DNA of 64,000 nt, taken from NCBI GenBank assembly GCA_000231825.2, contig JH720349.1:141763-205762 (forward strand). Direction: 5' to 3'. Shown here one piece after another: positions 37,160-48,306 of the stretch. This DNA comes from Tetrahymena elliotti 4EA. Lineage: Eukaryota > Ciliophora > Oligohymenophorea > Hymenostomatida > Tetrahymenidae. Every line of letters begins with the position of its first letter. Position 1 is the first letter of the stretch. A model generated the notes under the pieces. The model saw nothing but the letters and a program-made list of their open reading frames with translations. It had not been told where the DNA came from and ran no database searches. The position numbers were made by a program, and so were the translations under genes.

Positions 37160-39438
37160 ATGGAAAATGAAGGTTAGCAAAATGAAAAAGTAAAGGATAT
37201 TATTTAAGATTTAGTGAATGAGGAAGAAGAAGCAGAATTAGATGTTCCGACATTAATCAATTTAGCAGAAAGGATAGATAAAAACAAGAATGAGTACATT
37301 ATAAATTGTGTTTTTAGAAATTGTAAAAATAAATTTAAATCTAGGAGAAAAGAAGCACTCTATGTTTTGGAAGGCATTTTTAAAGGTGCGCCAAGTGGTA
37401 TGGTCTTGAAAGGAATTTAAGTACAATAAATTAATTGATAAACTTAGGAGATTTATGATATCCATTCTAATATTTAAAAGATTTTAGAAACACTAGTCAA
37501 GAATTGCAATTAGCTTTTTCATCATGACGTAGATTCTAAAGATTTTTAGGACGCAATATTAAAACTTTTAGATAGAGTAAAATTCAAAAAGCAATTAACC
37601 ATCAATTTGATTATAACATTTCTTTTTATAGAAAAGGGGGAAAAAGAGCTTCTTTAAATCCATAAAACAAAATAATAAAAATTGGGAGTTAGTAATACAT
37701 TTATCTATTTAAAAGGACTTTAATTTAAATTTAAAAAATACATATTTTACTAATAGATTGAAAGCAAAGTCTTATACTTAATTTAGCTATGGTATGATAC
37801 TTTCATGATGCATGAAGCAGAATTTCCTAACATTATGAATAACTACAAGTTACTGAGAAAAGAAGGAGTTAAATTTCCAGAAAGAGATCCAAATGAAATG
37901 CATATGATCAATTTTAAAGGAATGAAATCCCCAATATTTGGTTTATTGGAAGAACAATAAAGTAATTTAGAGCTTTTTCTATCAAAAACATTCTTATTAA
38001 TTCTCTGATTAATTTATTTAGTGCAAAAATCAGGGATTGTTCCTAAAAAAAAAAGAGAATAACTAATAACAAAGCCTGCCTAAAGTGAGTTTGCATAAAA
38101 ATTTGAGCTAAATTAGCAAAATGTAAGCAATTAATTTATTTTAATAGCATTTTAGGATAATTTTTTGTAAAATTTTAAAGCTGGATAAACTGTTAGACAA
38201 TTTATAAATAATTAGTGCTATTATAGAAAGTGCTTAATAGCCTGAAGATTTTTAAAGTAATAATATATTAGAATAAGCTTGAATTATGTAAAAATGAATG
38301 AAATAATTTTAATAAAATAGCTGATTTTGCGTAAGATATTATGATGTTCTTGAAATCTTTTAAAACAAAAATAATGATAATGAATTCTTAAAACAATCTT
38401 GATGATTTAAAAGAATAAAAAAAGGTAAATCCATCATTTATTATTTGTTGATGATATTAAATTGAATTCAATTTTTTATTCAGTAAATATTAGAGTTTTA
38501 CAAGTAAACAAGAATAATTATTAAAAATTTTGAAGAGAAATCTCAAGAAGTAGAGTATAATTTATTTTATTTTATTTACTTGTATTTTTTATATTTTATT
38601 AGATAATTAAATAAGGCTATGCAAGAAAGTGCTATAGAGGAGTTTTCTAAAATAGCAGAAAAAACTAATTATGTTAAGAAGCTTAAAAGCTTGAATATTG
38701 CACCTCCATCAAAAACAGTACCAACTAAAGTAAATAGTAGTGATAATCAAAATTAAAATAACCCTAATAAATAAGAATCTCCACAACAGCAACAAAAGTT
38801 AAACTAAAACGACAATGATGTAAAATAATAAGAAAATAATTTAAATGTTATAAAATAGTAAAGCAATAACATAGATTTACTTGATTTAGAATTTGATGAG
38901 CCTTAAAGTGCTCCTGTTCCTGCCCCTGGCCCTTAGTTATATTAAAATTAAACAAATATAAATCCTGGTTAAAATTTTAATATACCAATTCAATCATAAT
39001 ATTAAGCATAATAATAATAAAATTTCTAAAACCAATAATACTAGCTTTATAATTAACAATAAGCAATTCAAAATCCTTATTAAATATTTTAGAATCCACA
39101 ATAAACTTTCCAATAAGCTTATCAGGTACCAGTACCTTAGTAGTCTACATTTTAAGCTCAGTTATAAACTCAAAATACCTAACAAATAACTAATTAAAAC
39201 TAATAATCTTAAGTTTAAAATTAAAATATTAACTAGAACTAATAAGCTTCACCCTAATAGCAGAATGCTGAAATAGATTTATTTTCTGAATTAGATGCTC
39301 AAGATAAATAAAACTAAGTTTAAAATAAGTAAATTCTAATTAAAAAATCTAAACGAAATAATATTTTATTTAATCAAACATAGTCATTAAAATTAAGAAG
39401 AAGATGATTTTTGGGGAGAAATAGCAACTAGAAAATGA
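37160..39438 (+). CDS. VHS-GAT domain clathrin/ubiquitin adaptor (TOM1-like)
   Basis: Ten exons in phase: 37160-37420, 37448-37576, 37632-37691, 37757-37961, 38022-38122, 38181-38256, 38321-38424, 38484-38554, 38603-39328, 39384-39438; 595 residues. The VHS domain (about residues 60-205) shows KEALYVLEGIFKGAP, LETLVKNCNQLFHHDVD, KVLYLIQLWYDTF and LLRKEGVKFPERDP. A GAT-like helical domain follows (LDKLLDNLQIISAIIESAQQ). The tail is Gln/Asn-rich and carries two clathrin-box-like motifs, IDLLDLEF and DLFSELD, and an acidic-aromatic end EEDDFWGEIATRK. TOM1 family proteins link ubiquitinated cargo to clathrin on endosomes and act as ancestral ESCRT-0 outside opisthokonts. The first intron is only 27 nt (37421-37447) but contains an in-frame TGA, so it must be removed for the VHS domain to be complete. 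If the last intron were retained, the end would shift to a basic tail ending at 39407. Confidence 0.87.
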
Positions 39439-39983
39439 TGAATGAAGTCACAACAATTAATAGATTTTAAGAAGAAAATTTTGATAAAAGAAAGTATAAA
39501 TAAATAGTAAGTCTTTAAATGAATATATAAATAGAGAAAGAAAGAAAGAAATGTGAATTTATAATTAGAGTAATAGTTAGTTTATGAAAGATAGGATATG
39601 GATAGATCTATACATTTAAATAACTGAATATAATTAAAATTTTTATTTTAGATTTTGGTTTATTCATTAATAAATTAATAACTAATTACATTAAATACCT
39701 TTTATTTATTATGATTATTCATAGTTATTCTTTCCAATATTTATTTAGAAATTATATTGACTTATGAGCTAATTTATTCATTTATTTACTTACTTAAATA
39801 CTTACTAAGTTAGTAAATTTTTTACTAGCCCTTTATATATTTATATATTTTAATTTCATCTTTATATTTAACTAGCAAATTATTCATTTTAATCATTTAA
39901 AATATCATCAATAGAACGAATATAATTTTTGATTACTTTTTTTAGATTGAATCTAATTTAGAAAATAATATATTATTCAAATT
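39439..39983. other. Convergent 3' intergenic region
   Basis: AT-rich spacer with a short GAAA-type simple repeat near 39533-39552; nothing else recognised. Confidence 0.6.
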
Positions 39984-41952
39984 TCAATGATAGTTATTAT
40001 TGTTGTGATTATTATTTGGTTCATTATCTAGGTCTTTTAATAATTTAAATAAGCTTGTTGCTTCAGGTATTTTAGAGTTCTCAATACTAAATGCTTATAA
40101 CTGTTCGTTCATAAATTAAAAATATAATTTTTGAATTAGTTTTTGATTTTAATTTTACCTCAATAAAATTCTCTTTTGGGTTTATGCTTTAAGATTTTAT
40201 AAGCTATCTTATAAATACACATACAAGTCTAACTAATCTTTGATGCTAATTTTTTTCCTATTTTTTTTAAAATTACCTTGTGTCTTTAATCTAGATAAAA
40301 ATAATTTACTTTTTTATTTTCATCACATTGCTAAATAATGTTGCTAACGTATAAATAAATAAATTCTTTTGGCAGACTCACATTGTTAATTAAATCATTT
40401 ACTACTTCTAAAGACTATAAAGTTAAATCAAGAGTTGAAATCTTTTCTAAATATCTGTTTTATTTTTTCGAATTAGTTTATTTTTTTAAAAATAAATCTT
40501 AATTATAAATTACTAAGTCAATTCCTTTTCTTTTGCTATTTTAATCAATAATAAACTAGCTATTTTATTGTTATTCTCTACAAGTTTAGGAAGTAATTCT
40601 GTATTCAGCTCTAAATCCCTAATATTTACATCATCTTATTCAAGTTCTTTCTTAAATAACTTTATTAAAATATTATAAATTTTAATAAACTGTTGATTAA
40701 TTTATTATTTATATCATACATCATATTCTAAATCATTAAGCTTAGTTTCATATGCTTTAATCAATATTTCTTAAAGTAATATTTTTTTATCACTTGGCTC
40801 ACAAATCTTATAATCCCACAAATGTTCTGTTACTATACTTGGATTCAACCATTCTTCCTGTAAAATACAATTTTATATTTTTTTATTAAGTTGTTTATCA
40901 AACAAACAAATAAATAAATACCTCATCTATTCCTAGCTCTTCACTTTGAGGAATAGGCCTAAGAGTATCTGGCATAAATAGCATACAATCTTATTCACAT
41001 AGATTTAACTATTCTGGTAAAATTGATACTCTGTTTTGATGATTAGATTATAAAAATTTTAATAAAGTGATAAAGTCTTCTTATTGTTTGTTTATTACTA
41101 TGGAGGAAAGTTTTATAAGTCATCTGAAAGATTAAAATCACATAATATATTACTCATTCCATAATTATAAGCCAAAAGATTCTTTTTTACATTAAAAATA
41201 AAGAGTTAAAAAGATTAAAAGCTAGCTATTGAATATTCTATTTTGATAAATTCAAATTTTTTGAATGAAAAAATTAATAATTTTACTCTAGGTAAAGTAT
41301 CAATATACTTTGCTTTGATTTCCTTGATTTTATCTTAATATGCTGTAGATGCCACATATCTATGGCTATCTTTTTCTTAAAATAGAATTCCTAATTGCTA
41401 TTTGTTCAACTATTTGCATTTTTTTATTTGAAAAATAAATTATAAATGAGAAGTCATTTAACTATTATTATACTTATTCCTTTTCTTTCATAGTACTGCT
41501 AAAAAGTTTTTAAAAGAACTTCGCTTCGTATTGATCATTATATTGTAGAATAACATCTATTAAATTTGCAATAAATGGATTGGCTTTTTAATCACTTTTG
41601 TAAGATTCCATAATGAGAAATATGCTGGTTAACCTTTACTATTCTGTTATAAGCTATTGATTATATTAAACATTGTTATTAGTTTAAACTATTTGTATTC
41701 ACTTGTTAAATGTAACTTGTTTATTATTAGATTATCTTTATTATTTAAATATTAGCCCAATTAGAATTAAAATTTTAATTCTGAATATACATTTTCTTTA
41801 AGTAAGCAGAGACAGAGTGAGCATGGTCTAAATAAATTATGAGTTTCGCTGTTATATTTTTTGATAAACGTTTAGAATAGCCCTTCTAAAGTGATTTCTG
41901 GACCTAACATTAGTAGTTCCATCAAATTCTCTATATCTTTTTTACTTAGCAT
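39984..41952 (-). CDS. CNOT11: CCR4-NOT transcription complex subunit 11
   Basis: Ten exons in phase: 41791-41952, 41474-41653, 41287-41409, 41099-41181, 40922-41030, 40720-40857, 40514-40689, 40277-40454, 40159-40245, 39984-40100; 450 residues. Family landmarks appear in the right order: ITLEGLFQTFIKKYNSETH, QQRLTSIFLIMESYKSD, NPFIANLIDV, EEWLNPSIVTEHLWDYKIC, LLPKLVENNNKIASLLLIKI, LEVVNDLINNVSLPKEFIYL, YVSNIIQQCD, HQRLVRLVCVFIRQLIKS and LQAFSIENSKIPEA, then LFKLLKDLD. These match the conserved C-terminal half of CNOT11 (C2orf29), which with CNOT10 forms a module on the CNOT1 N-terminus. The complex deadenylates mRNA in the cytoplasm. Introns 40690-40719 and 40246-40276 are only 30 and 31 nt; the second is confirmed by restoring the RLVRLVCVF block. 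The start ATG at 41952 has an open frame above it without an ATG. Confidence 0.93.
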
Positions 41953-42903
41953 TCTCTATTTGGCTTTCTTTTTAAATGTTTCTACTTGATTTTATATCTT
42001 TAACTTTAAGGAGAAATTATTTCTTTGTTTCTTTATTAAAAATGTTAACTTAAAACTTATTCTAAATTTTCTTTTTAAAAATTTCAATTCTCTCAAATTT
42101 ATATTGTAGGCAATTAACTATCAAGCTATAGACAAGTATTTTAATCACTCTATCAAGTATTTTTAGTAAATCCTCACTATGCTTTAACAATAATAAAAGT
42201 CTGTTTATTTATTGATACCTAAAAATGTTTTTTACTTTTTATATAAAATATTTTTTATCTAATTTTCATGAAATTTGTTTAAACTTTGTTAATTCATCTC
42301 AAAAAAGTTTATTGATCATAACATTGAATGTATGTCTTTGAAAGAATTTTTTGTTTCATAATAAAAAGGTATTCCAATAAATCTTAAGAAAGAATTATTA
42401 TTATTTGATTTTTGAAATAAAATTAAAGAAATTTATTTCATTACAGAAATGTAATTTACATAAAATAAAATTTAAGACAAGTCATTAAAATCATATTTAT
42501 TTTTTTTTAAATTAATTAAGGTAGATGTGAAAGTATTAAAAATACAGTATTCTAAATAACTGAGGTAACTTAATAAAAATAAGTATCAATTTTAAGATTA
42601 ATAACTATTAAAACATTAAAATTGATAAGTAATTAAAATTTAATATTTTTGATTTTCTAAAATACATATTAAACAGCTATAAAAAAGGTGGAAACATTAT
42701 TTATGAAACAATTTTTAATCCTAATTTAATAAATACATATCTTTATGCTTGTAATAAATTTTATTTTTTAATATTTTGTTTGATTGAATACATGTAAAAT
42801 CTTGCTCTGTTTGAAAAATCTACAAAAATCATAAAAGTAGAGATTTTACAATTTTCATGAGTAATAGATATTATCGAAACCTGCGAAAAGTAGCTCAATT
42901 AAA
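41953..42903. other. Intergenic region
   Basis: AT-rich 5' flank of CNOT11 and 3' flank of the ubiquitin-like gene. No ORF or RNA gene recognised. Confidence 0.55.
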
Positions 42904-43155
42904 TCATTAACTTTATTTTTAATCACCTTATTTTTTTGCCATAGCAATAACAACAAGTGAAGATTCTTTTTATATCCCATATCCTGCTAAAACTCTATGA
43001 TCTGAAAGAATTTTGCCTGCAAAACAAATCTTTTAATTCTCTATTGGTATATTAAGTTTAATATGGATGAGTTCCTTAACTTTTTCTACTGTATCAGAGC
43101 ACTCTACTTCTATGTATATTGTTTCTCCCTTTAAAGTTCTAACATATAAAATCAT
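42904..43155 (-). CDS. Stand-alone ubiquitin-like protein without C-terminal Gly-Gly
   Basis: Single exon, ATG 43155 to TGA 42904-42906, 83 residues. It aligns by eye along the whole of ubiquitin: MILYVRTLKGETIYIEVE for the first hairpin, SDTVEKVKELIHIKLNIPIE for the helix, then QKICFAGKILSDHRVLAGYG and IQKESSLVVIAM. The IQKES block is nearly identical to ubiquitin's. After the last strand it ends KKQGDQKQSQ with no Gly-Gly, so it cannot be conjugated in the usual way unless the tail is processed, and no Gly is available there. Such UBLs usually act as protein-binding domains. Because it is only 83 residues, it could also be the N-terminal domain of a longer protein if an intron after the UBL was missed; the TGA argues against this. 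Confidence 0.85.
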
Positions 43156-44349
43156 GGCTCAATTAATTTTAATTTTTGAGATATTCTTTATATTTCTTTA
43201 ATTCTGTCTGATATCTGATTATCTTTTTATGATTATTTCAATTTTTGGTTTTTATTGATCAAATATTTTTAATTCAATTTCATCAAAAAATATTTATAAT
43301 AAAAAAATAAATGATTTAAAATATTTATGTCTTGATTTCGGGTTTTAAATCATTTACTAATCCAAATTTTATTCAATATATTAAATTATTAATCCTATCT
43401 CAGTTATTTTTTAGATTAGAGTATTCCTTTACTAATTAATCTATTTAAAAGTTGATTAGAAAAATTGATTAATAACTTAAGCATTATTTTAATTGAAGAA
43501 TTTTTTAAAATAATTTATGTTTTAAAATTTCCTTTAATGATAAGTTAAATAATAAGAAACATTTTATTTAGTTAAATAATTAAATCACTAAAGTTTTAAA
43601 AACTAGAAAACAATAATTTTTCAAAATTTACTTTAAAAAATATTCAATACTCAAAATAGTATCAAATTATTGAAAAGTTGTTTTGTATGTATAATAACTA
43701 AAATTAAAAAAATCTTAAAAATCCATTTAAATTTTTAAGTAATAGGATAGGAAAACCATATGGATTAGTTTAATGGTAGTAATAATCAGATGGGATGATT
43801 ATCATTACAAAAAAGTAAAATACTATTAATTTTTTAAGGTGGGTGAAGTTAATTCATGCAGTGCAATAAAAATAAGTAATCCAATTATTCAAAAGAGTTT
43901 AAGCATTCTTAAACAAGAAATTTTTAGAAAAATTTTATTTTTTTGTTGAAGAAGAAATTTTTATTATTTTGAACTAAATTGAAAAAATAAATAATTGGAG
44001 TATGATATTGTTAAATTTAATCATTAAAACCAAATGAAAAGTTATTTTAGATTCACCTTCATTATTTTGTATTTTTATTGAGATAATCTGAGATAATTAG
44101 TTTGATAAAAAAAAATAATTTTGAAACATGTAATGTTTGATAAATGATGATTCATCAATAATGTTTTTTTTCAAAATTATTCATTCATTAAAATAATATT
44201 TTGCTATGTTCAAAAAGTAAAAGATAATTAAATTGAAATACATAAATTCTTTTTTAGTTGAGAATTGATTAACAAATTAAATAAATAAATATGGGATATA
44301 AATAAAATCAAAAGATTTATACTATTTTATATGCTCATAATTCTATTTA
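43156..44349. other. Intergenic region
   Basis: Very AT-rich spacer between two minus-strand genes; nothing recognised. Confidence 0.6.
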
Positions 44350-44784
44350 TCAGGCATTTATTTAAATTTAACGAAGATCAGTATTGGTTTAGCGGTTTCT
44401 TTCATATTATTCCCTTTCTTTTCTTTGTAGTACATGCCAATAGTCATGAGAATATAAGTCTACTAATGTTATATGAAGACCAATAGAAATAGGAAGAAAA
44501 ATTAGTGTTTGATCTATCAGAGTTGTTTAGTATAATATTACAATCATAATAAGTATTAAAATAACATATACCACATTGAAAATTAGATGTCCATAAAAAG
44601 AAACTTTTTTAACTTTCTTTTAATCAATAGGGCAGATGAGACTTAGCTCATAGATAATGTAGGTAAAAATTGGAATATAATATTAGTCCTTATAAGTGAA
44701 AACTAACTCAGTAAAGCATGCTAAAATAATTGTTATTATTTAGCAAATAAAAATGAGCATCTTAATTATATTTATCTAAATCAT
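44350..44784 (-). CDS. Small multi-span membrane protein, unknown
   Basis: Single exon, ATG 44784 to TGA 44350-44352, 144 residues. Four hydrophobic stretches are visible: MLIFICQIITIILACFTELV, YIPIFTYIIYELSLIC, LIFNVVYVILILIMIVILY and TLIFLPISIGLHITLV. A charged C-terminal tail (LQRKEREQYERNRQTNT) would face the cytosol by the positive-inside rule. A basic loop (DQKKVKKVS) lies between spans 2 and 3. I do not recognise the family. Upstream and downstream spacers are long, so there is no functional context. Confidence 0.65.
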
Positions 44785-45590
44785 TTTATCTACTTAAGAT
44801 AATAATTATATTTAAAATGATGTATCTTAACTTTCAGATCCTATTAGCACAAAATTAAATATCAAAATTATTCTGATATATTTATTAAAAAAATAATTAG
44901 CAAAAAAAAGAATCTTTCAAACTTATTATTATCATTCATTCAAAATTTTATCTCATGATCAAACAAACAAAAACTGATTTGCCTAATCAAATAAAAAAAT
45001 AATGCAGAACACCTTTTCATAAAAATAAATATATAAAAAAATATTTTTGATTTAATTTAAAATAATTAAGGTGTTTTTTTTTCATTCAATAAGATAATTG
45101 ATAAACTGGTAATAAATAGTACAGAGTGTAAATTTTCTCAAAAATTTGGTTAAATATTCAGTGAATAATTTATCAATTTATTATTATCATCTAAATAATT
45201 TTAAAACGTAAGGAATATTTTGATAAAATACAATAATAGATTGAGGGATTTATAAAAATATTTGTTATAAACTCATAGTCTATACAAAAAAAATTCATAA
45301 AAAATTTGAGCTAAAATTCTATCAGGTTTTTCCTTTGAAAATATTTAAAAGACTTTTAAAGCAAAAATAGATTCAATGATATTGAAAATAATTTGATTTA
45401 AAAACAATCAAACAAAAACATTTTGCTGAATTAAAAAATATTTAAACATTTTAATAAAGGTTAATTGATGAAATTGAGATAGAATTTTATAAGAAAATAA
45501 ATTATAAAAATTTAAACTTAACACAAATTAGTCATTAATTTTATTAATTTTAGTATGATTTATAGAAGGCTTTAATAGTTGTTAGGTAAG
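44785..45590. other. Intergenic region
   Basis: AT-rich spacer between two minus-strand genes; nothing recognised. Confidence 0.6.
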
Positions 45591-46652
45591 TCAATTAGTG
45601 TAAAGATTGTCTTAGTAATCATCAACTTTCATTCTATTTTTAAGTTCTTCAAGATACTAAATTCTTATTTTCTCATCATTTTCTTTCATTAACTTTTCTT
45701 GTCTTTCTCTTTCCTCTTAAGAGATTTCTTGAGTAGGTAAATTTTAATAGGCGTTTTCTGATTTTAATTTTTTGACTTTTTTAGGTGAGCTAACTCTATT
45801 TGGAGATTATGATTTATTATTTCCTTCTTCATTTTAAGAGTTGAGACTGCTATTTGATGATTGTTATTACACACCTAGACGTTTCATCTCTTTCTTTTTT
45901 TTATTTATGTCTCTGTAATATTCCCAATTCTTACAAGCTTCTTTAGGGTCTATTACTTTTAAGTGAGGGTCAGCTGGCAGTAAGATAGAATTAATTTTTT
46001 CATTCCACTCAATTTTCTTTGGATAAGAAAGGCTGCATAAATTTACATGCTATTCTAGATCTTATTTAGAAAGGAAGAAATAAACTTGGCAATATTGGCA
46101 TTAGTAGACTATAGTATCAGCATCCTTTTTTTTCAAAGCCCTATTATTAATGATGAGAAACAGTTAAAAATTAAAATATTTTAAAAATAATTTTTGTTTT
46201 TATTTACTTGCATGAATAAATATGTTTTCTGATTCCTGCTGAATTAACACCAGCGTGATGCATAGGTTCCTTAGCTGGGCACTTAATCTGTTATGACATT
46301 TGTGTAAAATATTTAAATGATATTTTTTTTATGATGTTTTTCTCAGTTAAAAGTAAAGTTATGAATATAAAAATATTAATGAAAAAAACTCTATTGTTAT
46401 ATTTGAGTTTTTAAAATGTATTTTGTTGAAGTTTTTCAATATTGTCAATCCCCATAAACTATTTTTTAGAGCGATTTTCAGTAGAACTTTCTTTGATTTC
46501 TATTAATTTTCTATAAAATTAAGGGGATGGTAGCTCTGTTAAAAATTCTAATAATTTATTTATCGGGAAGGTATCAAATTATTAGAGCTCTTTTTTTTAT
46601 TTTAAAGTAAATAAATTTTTTAGTCAAGCTAATCACTTGAATCTGAGCTCAT
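45591..46652 (-). CDS. C2H2 zinc finger protein
   Basis: Four exons: 46637-46652 (16 nt), 46390-46589, 46208-46287, 45591-46140; 281 residues, all phases agree. It starts MSSDS at 46652. Two adjacent zinc-binding patterns occupy residues about 75-135: IKCPAKEPMHH with GIRKHIYSC, and YQCQYCQVYFF with DLEQHVNLC. The second is a standard C-x2-C...H-x3/4-C type finger. The rest is charged: an SP/SSP-rich linker (SQSPNRVSSPKKVKK) and a C-terminal helix (QEERERQEKLMKENDEK). It is probably nuclear or RNA/DNA-binding, but no specific family is recognised. Weak points are the 16-nt first exon and the non-canonical-looking donor GTTTTT at 46389. Confidence 0.68.
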
Positions 46653-48306
46653 TTATTATGTTATTTCAATAGTTAGCTAGCTTTAACTTGTTAAAATTTT
46701 AGTTTGCACATTTAATATACTGGATAATATATACCTTCTTATCGATTAAGGTATATAATTTTTTTTTTATTTTAGTTTTTAAAAATGAAAAATAAATGAT
46801 TGAAAGGAATTTGCTAAATATTTATTATAAAATTTGTCTAGATTAAATGAGTGAAATCAGAAGCAAAATTCCTTTTTTTTTCTATGCAAAATTAATTTAA
46901 AAATATGGAGATTTTAAGGAAAAATTGTAGATTTAATTTTAAATCTTTCCGGATTAATTAAAATAATAGACAATAACTCTAGAGATTAATTAAGATAATT
47001 AATAGAAATCACTTACAATTTATTTGTTAGTTAATATGAGTTTTGATACTATTTCATTCTTTCCCAAATATTAAATGTTTATGACAAAAGATTAATTTGT
47101 TAATTGATTGATTGGTTATCAAATCAAAATGAACAAAATGATTAAATATCAAGAGGCGTATGTACATTAGGCTGACCAATATTTCAAAAATATTATTCAC
47201 TTGAATGAATATTAGCATAAGATTTTCTTTTACTATTTAGATTGATATTCTTGCAAACTTAATTTCAAAAAAACCAAATACAAAATAAAAGCTTTCATTA
47301 TATATTTTTCTTAATTTTTTTGCTTCTCCCTAATACTAAAAGACAGTCAGCGTATCTCTATTTAATTTTGTAATATCCACATTATCTTACTAGAAAATGA
47401 ATGAAGATTTCAATCAAACAATAAATTCAAGCATTACAGTCTAGCTAGGCCTTTCTTGAGTATAACTAAGATCCTTGAATGATCTAAAATTATCAATTTA
47501 CACCTTTTTTATGTTCAGATTTAGTTTTTTTTTGGATATTGCTTTTTAAAAATGAGAATGAAAAATATTTTTGAAATTTGCATTCAATTAATCAAAGAAT
47601 CCTTTTGTGATATTATTGAATTTTGTATGGAGTAGTATTCAATAAATAGTCCAATATTTTTGAATTATATATGGAATACTATTCAATTAATAGTCGATAT
47701 TATTTAAAATTTTTGTATAGAAAACAAAACAATAAAATAAGTGACGACTAATCAGAATTGTGTCAGAGTGTTTAAACAATAGAATTAAAGAATTTTGTAT
47801 TTAAAGCAATAACCTTATAGTTTGGTATCAAAATATTTATGAATCCGATACTCACGCACTATCAATTATGACCAAATTAATTACTCTTTTTTTAAACTAA
47901 ATTGTGATTGCAAGGAATTAAGAAAAGAAAAATTACCATTCAAAACATAAGAACGTTTTCCATTAAATTTTGAATGATTATTGGTAATTATTACCTAATT
48001 GTTCCTTTTTTAGATAGTTTCTTCTATTTTTGATGAGTACTTTAATTAATATAAAAATGTCTTGTTTAATTTAGTTATACTTCGTCAGATTTTTCATTCT
48101 TATATTGATACTTAATCTAATAATCTAAGAGGACTCCTTATAATTTACAGCATTTAAAAAATATTTCAGTGAAAAAAATTTGTGTATGATAAATCTATTC
48201 AAAAAACAAATTAAATAATTAAAAAAAACAAATAAATTGAAATAAATAAAATTAATTAAAACAAACAAATTCAAATAACACCATTAACCAAAAAAGATTA
48301 ACGAAA
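46653..48306. other. Divergent intergenic region
   Basis: AT-rich spacer between the zinc finger gene (minus) and the kinase gene (plus). It contains a two-copy 44-nt repeat near 47618-47705 and a lone GTGACG at 47741. Confidence 0.55.
47618..47705. repeat. Two-copy 44-nt tandem repeat
   Basis: Copy one reads GAATTTTGTATGGAGTAGTA then TTCAATAAATAGTCCAATAT; copy two reads GAATTATATATGGAATACTA then TTCAATTAATAGTCGATATT. The copies are adjacent and roughly 80 percent identical by eye. Confidence 0.6.

Noticed and set aside
39361..39407. TGA at 39405 as the end of the VHS-GAT gene
   Set aside because: Reading through without the last intron gives a basic, low-information tail; splicing 39329-39383 yields an acidic-aromatic end typical of adaptors. 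Not proven.
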